Positions 34,671 to 43,515 are shown, counted from the first letter of the stretch. The stretch: DNA of 49,320 nt from Verrucomicrobiota bacterium (GCA_020831635.1 JAFIGC010000027.1:1-49320); one strand, 5' to 3'. Notes: generated from the letters alone by a model not told the origin. Program-made: numbers and translations.

Positions 34671-34710
34671 GATCGGTCTGATCAGACGGATCAGACGGAT
34701 CAGACCGATC
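34671..34710. repeat. Inverted repeat built from 9-bp GATCAGACG units
   Basis: GATCGGTCTGATC (34671-34683) and GATCAGACCGATC (34698-34710) are exact reverse complements around a 14-base spacer made of the same GGATCAGAC repeat. A 13-bp stem is possible. No T-run follows, so it is not a typical intrinsic terminator. The translated form (SDQTDQTD) is a low-complexity pattern common in some PVC genomes. Confidence 0.65.
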
Positions 34711-34821
34711 CCCTCGGCGCTCTCCGCGTCCTCCTGTTCAAAAATTCAGGACAAAGCTTGAGACAAAGGGCAAAGTTGAAGGAAATGTCCTTCTCCGCTC
34801 CTGCCGGTGCGGAGACCGGCA
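34711..34821. repeat. Intergenic repeat cluster: CTCCGCG-GTTCAAAAA element and two competing hairpins
   Basis: The stretch CCCTCGGCGCTCTCCGCGTC through GTTCAAAAATTC (34711-34747) recurs almost unchanged at 49271-49308. Further on, CTCCGC (34793-34798) can pair with GCGGAG (34809-34814), or TGCCGGT (34802-34808) with ACCGGCA (34815-34821); these two hairpins exclude each other. I see no gene here. The cluster separates the end of the plus-strand run from the converging regulator gene. Confidence 0.5.
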
Positions 34822-34845
34822 CTCCCATCCCCCTTCGTTCAACGT

Positions 34846-36021
34846 TCATTGTTGGGAGTTTGATATTCGACGTTCGCTTTCAGAAACGTTTTCCTCCCGC
34901 CATTGACTGGGACTGATCCCCGCCCGTCGACGGAAGAAGGCACTAAAGCCGGCGGGTTCGGGATAGCCCACCACTTCGCCGATGCGCGCGACCGACCAAC
35001 CCGTGTGGCGTAAAAGCCGCTGACTTTCCTCCAACCGCAGATCCAGCATTCGGGCGTAGGGCGTGGTCCCGACTTCTTCCCGAAAGGCCCGTTCGAAGAC
35101 GCTCCGGGACATCCCCACACGCCGCGACAGCGCCTCCATCTCCGGCGGTTCCGCCAGATTGCCCCGGAAAACGCCCTCCACCTCAGCCTGCAGCCGACCC
35201 GTGAAATCGCTCCGCAAGGTGCTCTCCCGGGGAATGACCTCCCCCGGCGGCAGCCGCACTCCGCGCGGGGCCTGTCCCCGCAAACGCTCCACCAGCAATT
35301 CCGCCGCCCGACTCCCCAACGCAACCTGCGGCAACGGAATCGAACTCAACCCCAAACCCCCCGCCCCCCCGTCCCAAAACCGGTTCCCCACCCCCAACAC
35401 CCCCAGTTCATTTGGCACCACAATCCCACGCCGCGCCGCCCCAATCACCACCTGACGCGCCTGAAAATCGGAAAAACAGAACACCCCCACGGGGCCTGTC
35501 CCCGCTTTTTTTTCGGGGCCTGTCCCCGGTTTTTTCTCAAGAATTTGCCAAAGCGCCTCCAGGGTGCGGAGGAGGAGGGTTTCGGGGTCTGTCCCCGTTT
35601 CCGTGGCAAAGGCCTCGGCCTGCAGACGGGAGGCCGGATGACCGGAATGCGCGAGCACATACACCTCTTTGTAACCGGCGGCCCGCAGATGTCGGGCCGC
35701 GCGCCGTCCCACCGCCGCCGCGTCCACGGCCACGGCGGAGATGCGGTCGGAGAGCAAATGTCGCCCCAGATGCACCATCGGGATTTTGTCGGGCAAATCC
35801 CCCAGCCAAGCCTCGCTGATAAAATCGCCGATCACCGCGTCCACCGCCCCCGCGGCCACCAAACGTGTCAGACTCCGTTCGAATTGTTCATGGACTCCCA
35901 GCACCTGCCAGCCCTCGCGAACCGCGACTTTCATCACCCCCTGATACCGCTCCAGATCTTCCTGCAAGGTGCCGCTGAATCCGAACATCACGCGTATTTG
36001 ATTGGTTTGACGATTTTTCAC
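34846..36021 (-). CDS. XylR-like AraC-family regulator with periplasmic-binding-protein-type sensor domain
   Basis: This predicted sugar-responsive transcription factor has 391 residues. Residues about 9-270 form a LacI/periplasmic-binding-like effector domain (VDAVIGDFIS, VGRRAARHLRAAGY, RGIVVPNELGVLGVGN). Residues about 280-378 form the AraC-type double helix-turn-helix (LSRRVGMSRSVFERAFREE, then RIGEVVGYPEPAGFSAFFRR). The frame starts at GTG 36021, and no strong ribosome site is visible. Two copies of a dispersed repeat add a loop KKPGTGPEKKAGTGP in the sensor domain. The last dozen residues (SERRISNSQQ) run into intergenic repeat. It is divergent from gmd, but XylR-like proteins usually control sugar catabolism, so gmd-fcl need not be its target. 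Confidence 0.8.
   Translation of the reverse strand: MKNRQTNQIRVMFGFSGTLQEDLERYQGVMKVAVREGWQVLGVHEQFERSLTRLVAAGAVDAVIGDFISEAWLGDLPDKIPMVHLGRHLLSDRISAVAVDAAAVGRRAARHLRAAGYKEVYVLAHSGHPASRLQAEAFATETGTDPETLLLRTLEALWQILEKKPGTGPEKKAGTGPVGVFCFSDFQARQVVIGAARRGIVVPNELGVLGVGNRFWDGGAGGLGLSSIPLPQVALGSRAAELLVERLRGQAPRGVRLPPGEVIPRESTLRSDFTGRLQAEVEGVFRGNLAEPPEMEALSRRVGMSRSVFERAFREEVGTTPYARMLDLRLEESQRLLRHTGWSVARIGEVVGYPEPAGFSAFFRRRAGISPSQWREENVSESERRISNSQQ
35266..35597. repeat. Four copies of CGGGGCCTGTCCCCG within the regulator gene
   Basis: Copies lie at 35266-35280, 35490-35504, 35514-35528 and, with one change (CGGGGTCTGTCCCCG), 35583-35597. A fifth, in the opposite orientation, is at 40053-40067 inside the DUF4105 gene. 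Each is 15 bp, so insertions of it keep the frame. In the two frames used here it encodes GTGP or RGQAP. The middle pair is separated by a run of T on the plus strand. Confidence 0.8.
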
Positions 36022-36073
36022 AAGTGAAACTTACGATTTATCGTATGGCATGAACAGCAAAAAATGATACAAT
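36016..36073. promoter_or_regulatory. Divergent control region between the XylR-like gene and gmd
   Basis: Two inverted repeats lie in the gap: TTTCAC-AA-GTGAAA (36016-36029), overlapping the regulator start, and TACGAT-TT-ATCGTA (36032-36045). A -10-like TACAAT (36068-36073) precedes gmd by 9 bp, but I see no good -35 for it. The palindromes are plausible regulator-binding sites. Confidence 0.4.
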
Positions 36074-36082
36074 GGCGGCCTT

Positions 36083-37111
36083 ATGAAAAAAGCACTCATC
36101 ACTGGCATTACCGGACAGGACGGCTCGTACCTCGCGGAACTTCTCTTGGAAAAAGGCTATGAAGTTCACGGGATCATTCGCCGCGCCTCGAGCTTCAACA
36201 CCGAACGCATCGACCATTTGTACCAAGACCCCCACATCCGCGGCACCAAGCTTTTTCTGCATTACGGAGATGTGACCGATTCCTCGCATATCGGCAGTCT
36301 CCTCTATGACGTGCAACCGGACGAAATTTACCACTTGGCCGCCCAAAGTCACGTGCGGGTCTCCTTCGACACCCCCGAATACACCGCCGACGTCACCGGC
36401 CTGGGCACGGTCCGGGTACTGGAAGCCATGCGCAAAGTGGGGCTCAAGGGCGCCCGCTTCTATCAAGCCTCCTCTTCGGAAATGTACGGCAAGGTGCTGG
36501 AAGTGCCGCAAACCGAAACCACGCCCTTCTATCCCCGCAGTCCCTATGCCTGCGCCAAAGCCTACGCCTACCATTTGACGGTCAACTACCGTGAATCCTA
36601 CGGCATGCACGCCGGCAACGGCATTCTCTTCAACCACGAATCCCCCCGCCGCGGCGAAACCTTCGTCACCCGCAAAATCACCCGCGCCGCCACCCGCATC
36701 AAACTCGGCCTTCAGGACAAACTCTACCTCGGCAACCTGAGCGCCCAACGCGACTGGGGGTATGCTCCGGACTACGTGATGGCCATGTGGATGATGCTGC
36801 AACAGGATCAGCCGGACGACTACGTGATCGCCACCCACGAAACGCACTCCGTGAAAGAATTCGTTCAGGAAACCTTCGCCTTGCTCGACCTGGATTGGGA
36901 AAAATACGTGGAACACGACACTCGCTACGAACGCCCCACCGAAGTGGACCTGCTCATCGGCGACCCCTCCAAAGCCAAACGGCAATTGGGTTGGGAACCC
37001 AGCGTCACCTTCCAAGACCTCGTTCGCATCATGGTCGAATCCGATCTCAACCTCGCCCGCCGCGAAAGCGCCATGAAGCAAACCCTCGCCGATTTGGAAG
37101 AAAAACCGTAG
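36083..37111 (+). CDS. gmd: GDP-mannose 4,6-dehydratase
   Basis: This enzyme converts GDP-D-mannose to GDP-4-keto-6-deoxy-D-mannose, the first step to GDP-L-fucose and related sugars. The 342-residue SDR protein has the NADP motif [11 protein letters not shown] (7-17), the Arg/Ser segment [15 protein letters not shown], the catalytic region ASSSEMYG (129-136), Y155 and K159 in SPYACAKAY, and the Gmd-specific [20 protein letters not shown] (split over about 178-197). All catalytic residues are present. fcl follows after a 127-bp repetitive gap, and the pair makes a complete GDP-fucose branch for surface polysaccharide. Confidence 0.96.
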   Translation: MKKALITGITGQDGSYLAELLLEKGYEVHGIIRRASSFNTERIDHLYQDPHIRGTKLFLHYGDVTDSSHIGSLLYDVQPDEIYHLAAQSHVRVSFDTPEYTADVTGLGTVRVLEAMRKVGLKGARFYQASSSEMYGKVLEVPQTETTPFYPRSPYACAKAYAYHLTVNYRESYGMHAGNGILFNHESPRRGETFVTRKITRAATRIKLGLQDKLYLGNLSAQRDWGYAPDYVMAMWMMLQQDQPDDYVIATHETHSVKEFVQETFALLDLDWEKYVEHDTRYERPTEVDLLIGDPSKAKRQLGWEPSVTFQDLVRIMVESDLNLARRESAMKQTLADLEEKP

Positions 37112-37238
37112 GGAATGACGATTGATGAGTGACGAATGACGAATAACCGGCAACAAATAATTGGCACTCAACCACTCAACTACCCAACCACTCAACCATC
37201 CAACAGACAACGCGCAACCAGCAACCAGCAACCAAAAT
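37112..37238. repeat. Low-complexity intergenic repeats between gmd and fcl
   Basis: The gap holds three kinds of degenerate short repeat in series: GACGAATGACGAAT-type heptamers (37113-37145), then ACTCAACCACTCAAC-type units (about 37166-37200), then CAACCAG units (about 37215-37233). The heptamer type returns in reverse orientation at 46831-46872. No gene is present. The ATG of fcl follows at 37239 with no clear ribosome-binding site. Confidence 0.6.
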
Positions 37239-38171
37239 ATGCCCCCCCTCCCCCCCATCTTTGTTGCCGGCCACCGGGGTATGGTCGGTTCCGCGGTGGT
37301 CCGCGCCCTGCGGGCGCGTGGACACGAACGGATTCTCACGCGAACCCGCGGGGAATTGGATCTGCTGGATGCGGCGGCGGTGAATGACTTTTTTGCGCGG
37401 GAGCGGCCCAAAACCGTCATTCTCTGCGCGGCCAAAGTGGGGGGCATTCACGCCAACCGCAGTTTTCCCGCCGATTTCATGCGGGAAAATCTCGGCATTG
37501 CCCTGAACGTGATCGAAGCCGCCCGAGCACACGGGGTCACCCGCCTCCTGAATCTCGGAAGTTCCTGCATCTATCCGCGGGACGCCGCCCAGCCCCTGCG
37601 CGAAGAAGCCCTGCTCACCGGCCCCCTGGAGACCACCAACGAAGCCTACGCCCTCGCCAAAATCGCCGCCCTCAAACTCTGCGCCTACATCCGACAACAA
37701 TACGGCCTCCTTTTTCACAGCGCCATGCCCACCAACCTCTACGGACCCGGCGACAACTACCATCCCGAAAACAGCCACGTCATTCCCGGCCTCTTGCGCC
37801 GCTTACACGAAGCCAAAGTCTCCGGTGCCGACAGCGTCACCATTTGGGGCACCGGTACCCCACGTCGCGAATTCCTGCACGCCGATGACCTTGCCGAAGC
37901 CCTGCTCTATCTGCTGGAAGCCGAAGATCCCCCCGATGTGGTCAACATCGGCGCCGGCAAAGACATTCCCATTCGCGAATTGGCAGACCTCATTGCGGAA
38001 ACCGTCGGCTTCCAAGGCCAAATCCACACCGATCCTTCCATGCCCGACGGCACCCCCCGAAAGTGCCTCGACATCTCCAAAATCACCGCCCTCGGATGGA
38101 GGCCCCGCATCCCGCTGAAAGCGGGGCTCGAAAAAACTTACGCCGATTTCCGCGAAAGGGCAAAGCCTTGA
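37239..38171 (+). CDS. fcl: GDP-L-fucose synthase
   Basis: This bifunctional epimerase/reductase turns GDP-4-keto-6-deoxy-mannose into GDP-L-fucose. The protein is about 310 residues from ATG 37239, with the nucleotide motif [10 protein letters not shown] (11-20), [10 protein letters not shown], the active-site GSSCIYPR (107-114) with Ser and Cys in place, Y137 and K141 in YALAKIA, and [20 protein letters not shown]. An earlier in-frame start at 37161 would add residues made only of intergenic repeat and is rejected. It lies downstream of gmd in the same pathway. Confidence 0.95.
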   Translation: MPPLPPIFVAGHRGMVGSAVVRALRARGHERILTRTRGELDLLDAAAVNDFFARERPKTVILCAAKVGGIHANRSFPADFMRENLGIALNVIEAARAHGVTRLLNLGSSCIYPRDAAQPLREEALLTGPLETTNEAYALAKIAALKLCAYIRQQYGLLFHSAMPTNLYGPGDNYHPENSHVIPGLLRRLHEAKVSGADSVTIWGTGTPRREFLHADDLAEALLYLLEAEDPPDVVNIGAGKDIPIRELADLIAETVGFQGQIHTDPSMPDGTPRKCLDISKITALGWRPRIPLKAGLEKTYADFRERAKP

Positions 38172-38223
38172 AGCCTCGGGAATGTGCGGATTCAAAGTAA
38201 ATCGCTTGCGATTTCAGGCATCC

Positions 38224-40143
38224 CTAAAAAGTCAACCCCAGCGTAAACAATCGATCCTGTACGTCTTCCCCTTTCTCGTGGAAATGGGCGAAAAGCAGGC
38301 CGACGGACAGATTGGGCACGTGTTCGGGGGCGGGCGTCCAACGGACTTCGGCTTCGGCGGAATGGCGGGCGGCGGCGGAGCCCCATACCCCGAAACGATG
38401 ATGTCCCCGGAGTCCGGCGCGGAGGCGTTCCCCTTCCCTCGCAAAGCCCCACTGCACGCCCGGCTCCCAGGCGAGGGTGTGTGGCAGGGTTTGATCCGCG
38501 ACGATGGTGTTTTCCAGTTTGAGGTAGGCCAGGGTGTTTTCGCCAGTTCGCCAGGTTTTGCCGGTGGCAAACTGGGCCACGCCGCGATGGTGTTCGGGCT
38601 GAAAACGATCCTCTTCCACTCGAAAGGACACCGTCCAACTCAGGGGCGAGGTCCAAAGGGTCCGGGGAGCCAGGGAGCGGATGTCCACCAAGGTCAGCCG
38701 ATGCAGGCTCCAGCGTTCGAAATCATTCGAGGCGCGAAGATCGGCTTCGAAAAAGGTGATGTAACTGCCGGGCGCAAAGCCGGTGGGCACGTCCAGCCAA
38801 TCGTGGTAGGCGGCCCGAAGGCGGACGCCGCCCAATCCCGTCCCCTCCCGGTCGGTGCCGCCGTACAGAAAAATTCGCCGGGGATCATGGGAAGTTTCCG
38901 GCGCCGGAGGCACCGGCGGCTGCGGCACGGGGGCGGCCCCCAAGGCGCTGCGCGCCATCATGATCGGGGTGACCCGTTCGCGATAGGTTTCCGGGGGGAT
39001 TCGTTTTTCCGTGTAATCGAAAAAGGTCAGTTCCATGGCCAGGGAAAGCACCAAGGCTTCGGCTTCCTCTTCCGCCGGAGACTCGCCCCGGGCAATCGAC
39101 AGGGCCCTGGCGCGTTGTTCGGGCGTGAGTTTGTCGGCCAAATGAGCCATGACCGTGCTTTTGGAGGGTCGGTAGACGGGTTCTCCGGTGATGCCGGTGG
39201 CGGTGAGTTCTTTGAGGAGGCTCACGGGGATGGCGCTGAAACGAAATCCGCGGGTAATCTGAATGTCCGGATGGGCGGCTTCGATGGGATACATCAAATT
39301 GAAGGCGCAGTTTTCTTTGAAGAAAAAATAACGGCTTTTCAGTTCCTGCAATTCCCAAACCCGCCGCAAAAGCCGGTCGAGGCCGTCTCCGTCCAAGTTC
39401 AAGGGGTATTCCCAAATGTCCCGGCGGTTCACGGAATTGTATTCGGACACCTTTTGATCATAGGACATGACCGCGAACATGCCGTCGTACAATCCAAAAA
39501 TCCCTTTGATCATATAGAGCGGTCCGAAACCGGTGTCCACGTCGGCGCCATAGTTCACGGCCCGGGACAACAGGCGGCTTTTGCCTTCGCGGTCGAGGAC
39601 GAGCAGGAGATGACCAAACATGCTGGCGGGGTTATTGAGATACGCGGCGGGATAGACCACCGTCGCCCGTTCGATTTGCAACTGGGCAATCACCTGATGG
39701 TAGGTGTCGCAATCGGGGGAAGCGAAAGCGTCCTCGGGCAGGGCAAGCTTTTCCAACAACCAGCGGCGGCGGGCGGGAAAACGACAGGAGAGGGTCCGTT
39801 CTTCCGTTTCCTCGGCCGGGTCCGGCGATGTAAACGCCCGCAGAGTGGCCTTGAGTTCGGCCCTGCGGTTGGTTTTGCCATTGGGGGCGATAAAAAAGCG
39901 GGGATCGTCAATGCGGCTTTCCACCCGCAACCACAGGGTGCGGTGGTAATGACCCAGGGACCACCATTCGGGATGGTTCCAAAGCTCCAGGTCTTTGGCG
40001 ATTTCCCAGAGTTCGGGAAAAAGATCCGGCTCGGAGACGTCCGGAATTTCCGCGGGGACAGGCCCCGAAAAAAACAGGGCAAAAACAAAAAAGCACACGC
40101 ACGGACGAATCCGTGCGTATGCGGGGGATAGGGTGCGGTGCAT
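38224..40143 (-). CDS. Secreted DUF4105 (Lnb N-terminal-like) envelope protein
   Basis: The 639-residue protein has an N-terminal signal sequence (about 1-31, CVCFFVFALFFSGPVPA). A DUF4105 domain (about 190-370) shows the likely catalytic His in SMFGHLLLVLD and Cys in FFKENCAFNLMYP, the pair expected for this cysteine-protease-like fold. The C-terminal half (about 420-639) is rich in aromatic strands and ends in F, which suggests an outer-membrane beta domain. Related domains include the lipoprotein-modifying Lnb. A 15-bp dispersed repeat falls in the signal-peptide end (40053-40067). It starts 7 bp after the DUF3015 gene on the same strand. Confidence 0.8.
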   Translation of the reverse strand: MHRTLSPAYARIRPCVCFFVFALFFSGPVPAEIPDVSEPDLFPELWEIAKDLELWNHPEWWSLGHYHRTLWLRVESRIDDPRFFIAPNGKTNRRAELKATLRAFTSPDPAEETEERTLSCRFPARRRWLLEKLALPEDAFASPDCDTYHQVIAQLQIERATVVYPAAYLNNPASMFGHLLLVLDREGKSRLLSRAVNYGADVDTGFGPLYMIKGIFGLYDGMFAVMSYDQKVSEYNSVNRRDIWEYPLNLDGDGLDRLLRRVWELQELKSRYFFFKENCAFNLMYPIEAAHPDIQITRGFRFSAIPVSLLKELTATGITGEPVYRPSKSTVMAHLADKLTPEQRARALSIARGESPAEEEAEALVLSLAMELTFFDYTEKRIPPETYRERVTPIMMARSALGAAPVPQPPVPPAPETSHDPRRIFLYGGTDREGTGLGGVRLRAAYHDWLDVPTGFAPGSYITFFEADLRASNDFERWSLHRLTLVDIRSLAPRTLWTSPLSWTVSFRVEEDRFQPEHHRGVAQFATGKTWRTGENTLAYLKLENTIVADQTLPHTLAWEPGVQWGFAREGERLRAGLRGHHRFGVWGSAAARHSAEAEVRWTPAPEHVPNLSVGLLFAHFHEKGEDVQDRLFTLGLTF

Positions 40144-40150
40144 CCGCTTC

Positions 40151-40603
40151 TTAGATCAACTGCACGATCGAACGGGTCACGTTCGCGGCGGTGGAGTTTT
40201 CACCGGTGAAAATGCGGTTGAAGTTCAGTTGGAGAGACAAATAGAAGTTGTCGCGTTGGTCCACTTCGATTTGCAGCAAGTCAGCCAATGCGGCCAAATA
40301 GGCGCCTTCGCCATTGGCGGCTTCGATGGCAATATGGTCCAGGTTGTCGGCCACGAAGACTTCCACGTCACGGGTGGAAACCAGGGTGGTGGATTGATCG
40401 CAGTCCAACGTCCCCGAGGAAACCCCGAAGGTTTGGTTGCCGCTAATGCCGTTGAGGGTAACCGCAACCACATGGGAGACGAGTCCGGTTTCATCGCCCA
40501 AGGCCATGGAGCCAAGTCCACAACCACAGTTTTCGCGTACGGTGCCCGCGCTTACCAGGCCGGCGGTGGCCATGGCAGTCATCATCATTATCATGTTCTT
40601 CAT
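40151..40603 (-). CDS. DUF3015-family exported protein
   Basis: This is a small protein of 150 residues from ATG 40603, preceded by AAGGAC. It has a signal sequence (about 1-19, MKNMIMMMTAMATAGLVSAG) and the DUF3015 pattern: CGCGLGSMALG, SHVVAVTLNGISGNQTFG, FVADNLDHIAIEAANGEGAY, and a terminal FNRIFTGENSTAANV. Function is unknown, and the protein is periplasmic or outer-membrane associated by prediction. An upstream in-frame start at 40753 would add 50 residues with no family match and is rejected. It forms a two-gene unit with the DUF4105 gene, a pairing I recall from proteobacterial genomes. Confidence 0.85.
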   Translation of the reverse strand: MKNMIMMMTAMATAGLVSAGTVRENCGCGLGSMALGDETGLVSHVVAVTLNGISGNQTFGVSSGTLDCDQSTTLVSTRDVEVFVADNLDHIAIEAANGEGAYLAALADLLQIEVDQRDNFYLSLQLNFNRIFTGENSTAANVTRSIVQLI

Positions 40604-40909
40604 GTGTCTGTCCTTATCTACGTGTTCAACATATTCGGCGCCCGACTGTCGGTCGCCGACTGTGCACATCATCCACCCAAGCGGAATCGGAAGCAAGAGA
40701 AATCTGAAATCATTGTCCGAAAAATTTCGCGTTGTCAGTGGCAGCCACGTCATTCGGAAAATTTACCCATAGGCGTTACCCTCGTTTCGTCCCGCAAACC
40801 CCTGCAAACGAAAGTTGCGTGAAATCCCGTTTGACATTCGGTTTCCGGCGGGTATTGTGCCGCCGATTTATTTCGTTAAAGAGTTAACACTTTCCCACAG
40901 GACGGGCAG
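40604..40909 (+). promoter_or_regulatory. Divergent intergenic region with the nqr promoter
   Basis: The 306-bp gap separates the DUF3015 gene from nqrA. The clearest signal is TTGACA (40831-40836) with TATTGT (40853-40858) at 16 bp, pointing at nqrA, which gives a leader of about 45 bases. The leader contains GTTAAAGAGTTAAC, a small palindrome. The left half (40604-40800) must hold the DUF3015 promoter, but I see no confident boxes and no riboswitch. Confidence 0.55.
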
Positions 40910-42280
40910 ATGACCGCCGATTTTCAAATCACCAAAGGATTGAACATCCCAATGGAAGGCGCACCCAGCGATTCGCTGCGCAGTGTGAAATCCAAGGGGA
41001 CAATCTCCGTATATCCTTCTGAATATAAAAAGGTTAAATTCAAAATGCTGGTCGCGGAAGGCGACACCGTCAAGCAGGGCGGTGTGCTTGCGCGCCGCAA
41101 AGACCAAGAGGATTTCCTGTTGCGCAGCCCCGTGGCCGGCACCGTCAAGGAAATCATCCTCGGGGCCCGCAGGGCCCTGCAGGAAGTGATCATTGAACCG
41201 AATGGCTCCGAAGCCCGGGAGAAATTCCCCTCGTTCACCGCGGACAAGCTGCTGAGCGCTTCCCGCGACGATTTGCTGTCTCACTTGAAGGACACGGGTT
41301 TCATGGCCTTGGTCCGCGAGCGGCCTTTCAACATCATCGCCCATGCGGAACACACGCCGAAGTCGATTTTCGTCAATGGCATGAACACCGCCCCCTTCCG
41401 CCCGGACGCGCACCTGCTGGTTCGCGGCAAGGAAGCGGAACTCCAGGCGGGCCTCAATGCCTTGACCCGTCTGACGGATGGACCGGTTCACCTGTGTCTG
41501 GCCGCCGAGAAGTCGAACGCGTCCGATGCGCTGACCCAGGCCTCGAACGTGCAGATCAATTATTTCGCCGGCCCCCACCCTTCCGGCAACACCAGTACCC
41601 ACGTTCACCTCCTCGATCCCATTATCCCGGGCGATTACGTCTGGACGCTCCGGGTATCGGATGTTTTGCGCATTGGCGAATTGCTGCTCACGGGCCACAT
41701 CCCCAACACCCAGACCCTGATGGTCGCCGGCAATGGCGTGAAAGAAGACCACCGCGGATACATCACCGTGACCACGGGCGCGTCGCTTGAAGAAGCGCTC
41801 CAAGGGGTGCTGATCGAAGCGGAAACCCGCATCATTCGCGGCGACGCCCTATACGGGGAGTCCGCCGACCCGAAAGCCGGGGTCTATTTTTACGACCAGG
41901 GCTACGTGGTCTTGCCGGAAGACCGAGAACGGCACCTGCTCGGCTGGTATGCCCCCACCCAAGATATTTTCAGCGCCCACCGGGTCGTGCCCAGCGCTTG
42001 GCTGAAAGGCAAACGCTTTGCCTTTGGCACCAACAAACGCGGCAGCGACCGGGCCATGGTCCTCACCGGCATCTACGACAAGTACGTGCCCCTGGACATC
42101 ATGGTCGATCCGCTCAGCCGCGCCTGCATCGCCAACGACACCGATGAAGCCATCGCCCTGGGCATTCTGGAAACCGATCCCGAAGATTTTGCCCTCTGCA
42201 CCTTCGTGTGCCCCTCCAAAACGGATTTCGGCAGCATCGTTGCCGACACCTTGAGCCTCATTCAAGAGGAAGGTTTTTAA
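40910..42280 (+). CDS. nqrA: Na+-translocating NADH:quinone reductase subunit A
   Basis: This is the peripheral cytoplasmic subunit of the Na+-NQR complex, which oxidises NADH, reduces quinone and pumps sodium. The 456-residue protein begins with the family motif ITKGLNIPMEGAP, then a lipoyl-like fold with VAEGDTVKQGG and SPVAGTVKEI, followed by the NqrA core (FVNGMNTAPFRPD, GDYVWTLRVSDVLRIGELLLTG). It contains no cofactor motif, as expected. The first gene of an intact six-gene operon, it overlaps nqrB by one base (TAATG). Confidence 0.96.
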   Translation: MTADFQITKGLNIPMEGAPSDSLRSVKSKGTISVYPSEYKKVKFKMLVAEGDTVKQGGVLARRKDQEDFLLRSPVAGTVKEIILGARRALQEVIIEPNGSEAREKFPSFTADKLLSASRDDLLSHLKDTGFMALVRERPFNIIAHAEHTPKSIFVNGMNTAPFRPDAHLLVRGKEAELQAGLNALTRLTDGPVHLCLAAEKSNASDALTQASNVQINYFAGPHPSGNTSTHVHLLDPIIPGDYVWTLRVSDVLRIGELLLTGHIPNTQTLMVAGNGVKEDHRGYITVTTGASLEEALQGVLIEAETRIIRGDALYGESADPKAGVYFYDQGYVVLPEDRERHLLGWYAPTQDIFSAHRVVPSAWLKGKRFAFGTNKRGSDRAMVLTGIYDKYVPLDIMVDPLSRACIANDTDEAIALGILETDPEDFALCTFVCPSKTDFGSIVADTLSLIQEEGF

Positions 42281-43515
42281 TGAACAAAGATCTCAAAGAA
42301 ACCATTGAAAAGAAACACAAGGAAATCGAGCCCCTCTTCGAAAAAGGCGGCAAGTTCGAGAAATTCTATCCCTTGTTTGAAGCGCAGGACACGTTTGCGC
42401 TGACCCCGCCCGACGTCACCAAGGGCTTCACCCACGTCCGCGACGCCGTGGACCTGAAACGGGTGATGTTCACGGTGGTGATCGCCCTGCTGCCCTGTCT
42501 GCTCTGGGGCATGTTCAACGCCGGTCACCAATATTACCACTACAGTGGCATTGAAGCCGGCCCCATTGCCTCCATGTTCCGCGGCATGTGGATTGTCATG
42601 CCCATCGTGATGACCTCCTATATCGTGGGCGGTCTCTGGGAAGTGACCTTCGCGGTGGTCCGCAAGCACGAAATCAACGAAGGCTTCCTGGTCACGGGAC
42701 TGCTGTTTCCGCTCACGCTCCCCCCCACCATCGCCCTTTGGCAAGTGGCCGTGGGCATCTCCTTCGGGGTGGTGATCGGCAAGGAAGTCTTCGGCGGCAC
42801 CGGATTCAACATCCTCAACCCCGCCCTCACCGCCCGCGCCTACCTCTTCTTCGCCCATGCGAAGGACATGACCGGCGACGTCTGGGCCAAATCCATTGAC
42901 GGCAAAACTGGTGCCACGCCCCTCGGACTGGGCGCCTCCTACGGCGGCGACGGTGTCAACGTCATGGAACGCCTTTCCGACACCGGATACTCCTTCGGCA
43001 CCATCTTTGGGGGCTTGATCCCCGGCAGTATCGGGGAGACCTCGGTGATTGCCATCCTCCTCGGGGCGGCCATCCTCATCGTCAGCGGGGTGGGCTCGTG
43101 GAAAATCATGGCAGGCGGCGTGGCCGGCTTGGTGGTCACCGCGATTTTCATGAACTTTCTGCCCACCCAAGGGGGGATTGACCCGGAAACGGGCAATATC
43201 ATCCAGTACACCACTTGGAGTCAAATTCCCTTTGTTTACCACCTCGTCATGGGCAGTTTCCTCTTCGGGATTGTGTTCATGGCCACCGACCCCGTGTCCG
43301 CCGCCCAAACCGATGTCGGCAAGTGGATTTACGGTGCCCTGATTGGGGTGGTGACGGTGTTGGTCCGCGTGACCAACCCCGGGTTCCCCGAGGGTGTCAT
43401 GCTCGCGATTCTCTTTATGAACGTGATGGCTCCCATCATCGACCACTATGTGGTCAAAGCCCACATTGCCAAACGAAACGCCTATCTCCGGAAATTCAGC
43501 TATGCAAAAGGATGA
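42280..43515 (+). CDS. nqrB: Na+-NQR subunit B, FMN-binding membrane subunit
   Basis: This 411-residue multi-pass membrane subunit forms the sodium channel and binds riboflavin and a covalent FMN. The FMN attachment site is TGATPLG (210-216), with Thr213 the likely acceptor. The family segment GFLVTGLLFPLTLPPTIALW is followed by GKEVFGGTGFNILNPALTARA. The start ATG 42280 overlaps the nqrA stop; an upstream in-frame start at 42208 is inside nqrA and rejected. It overlaps nqrC by 14 bp. Confidence 0.96.
   Translation: MNKDLKETIEKKHKEIEPLFEKGGKFEKFYPLFEAQDTFALTPPDVTKGFTHVRDAVDLKRVMFTVVIALLPCLLWGMFNAGHQYYHYSGIEAGPIASMFRGMWIVMPIVMTSYIVGGLWEVTFAVVRKHEINEGFLVTGLLFPLTLPPTIALWQVAVGISFGVVIGKEVFGGTGFNILNPALTARAYLFFAHAKDMTGDVWAKSIDGKTGATPLGLGASYGGDGVNVMERLSDTGYSFGTIFGGLIPGSIGETSVIAILLGAAILIVSGVGSWKIMAGGVAGLVVTAIFMNFLPTQGGIDPETGNIIQYTTWSQIPFVYHLVMGSFLFGIVFMATDPVSAAQTDVGKWIYGALIGVVTVLVRVTNPGFPEGVMLAILFMNVMAPIIDHYVVKAHIAKRNAYLRKFSYAKG

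Noticed and set aside
34671-34710. Intrinsic terminator after the hppA/PhnP-like run
   Set aside because: The stem is strong but no T-run follows on either strand.
37161-37238. Longer N-terminus for the fucose synthase starting at 37161
   Set aside because: The extra residues come only from intergenic low-complexity repeats, and the family start is at 37239.
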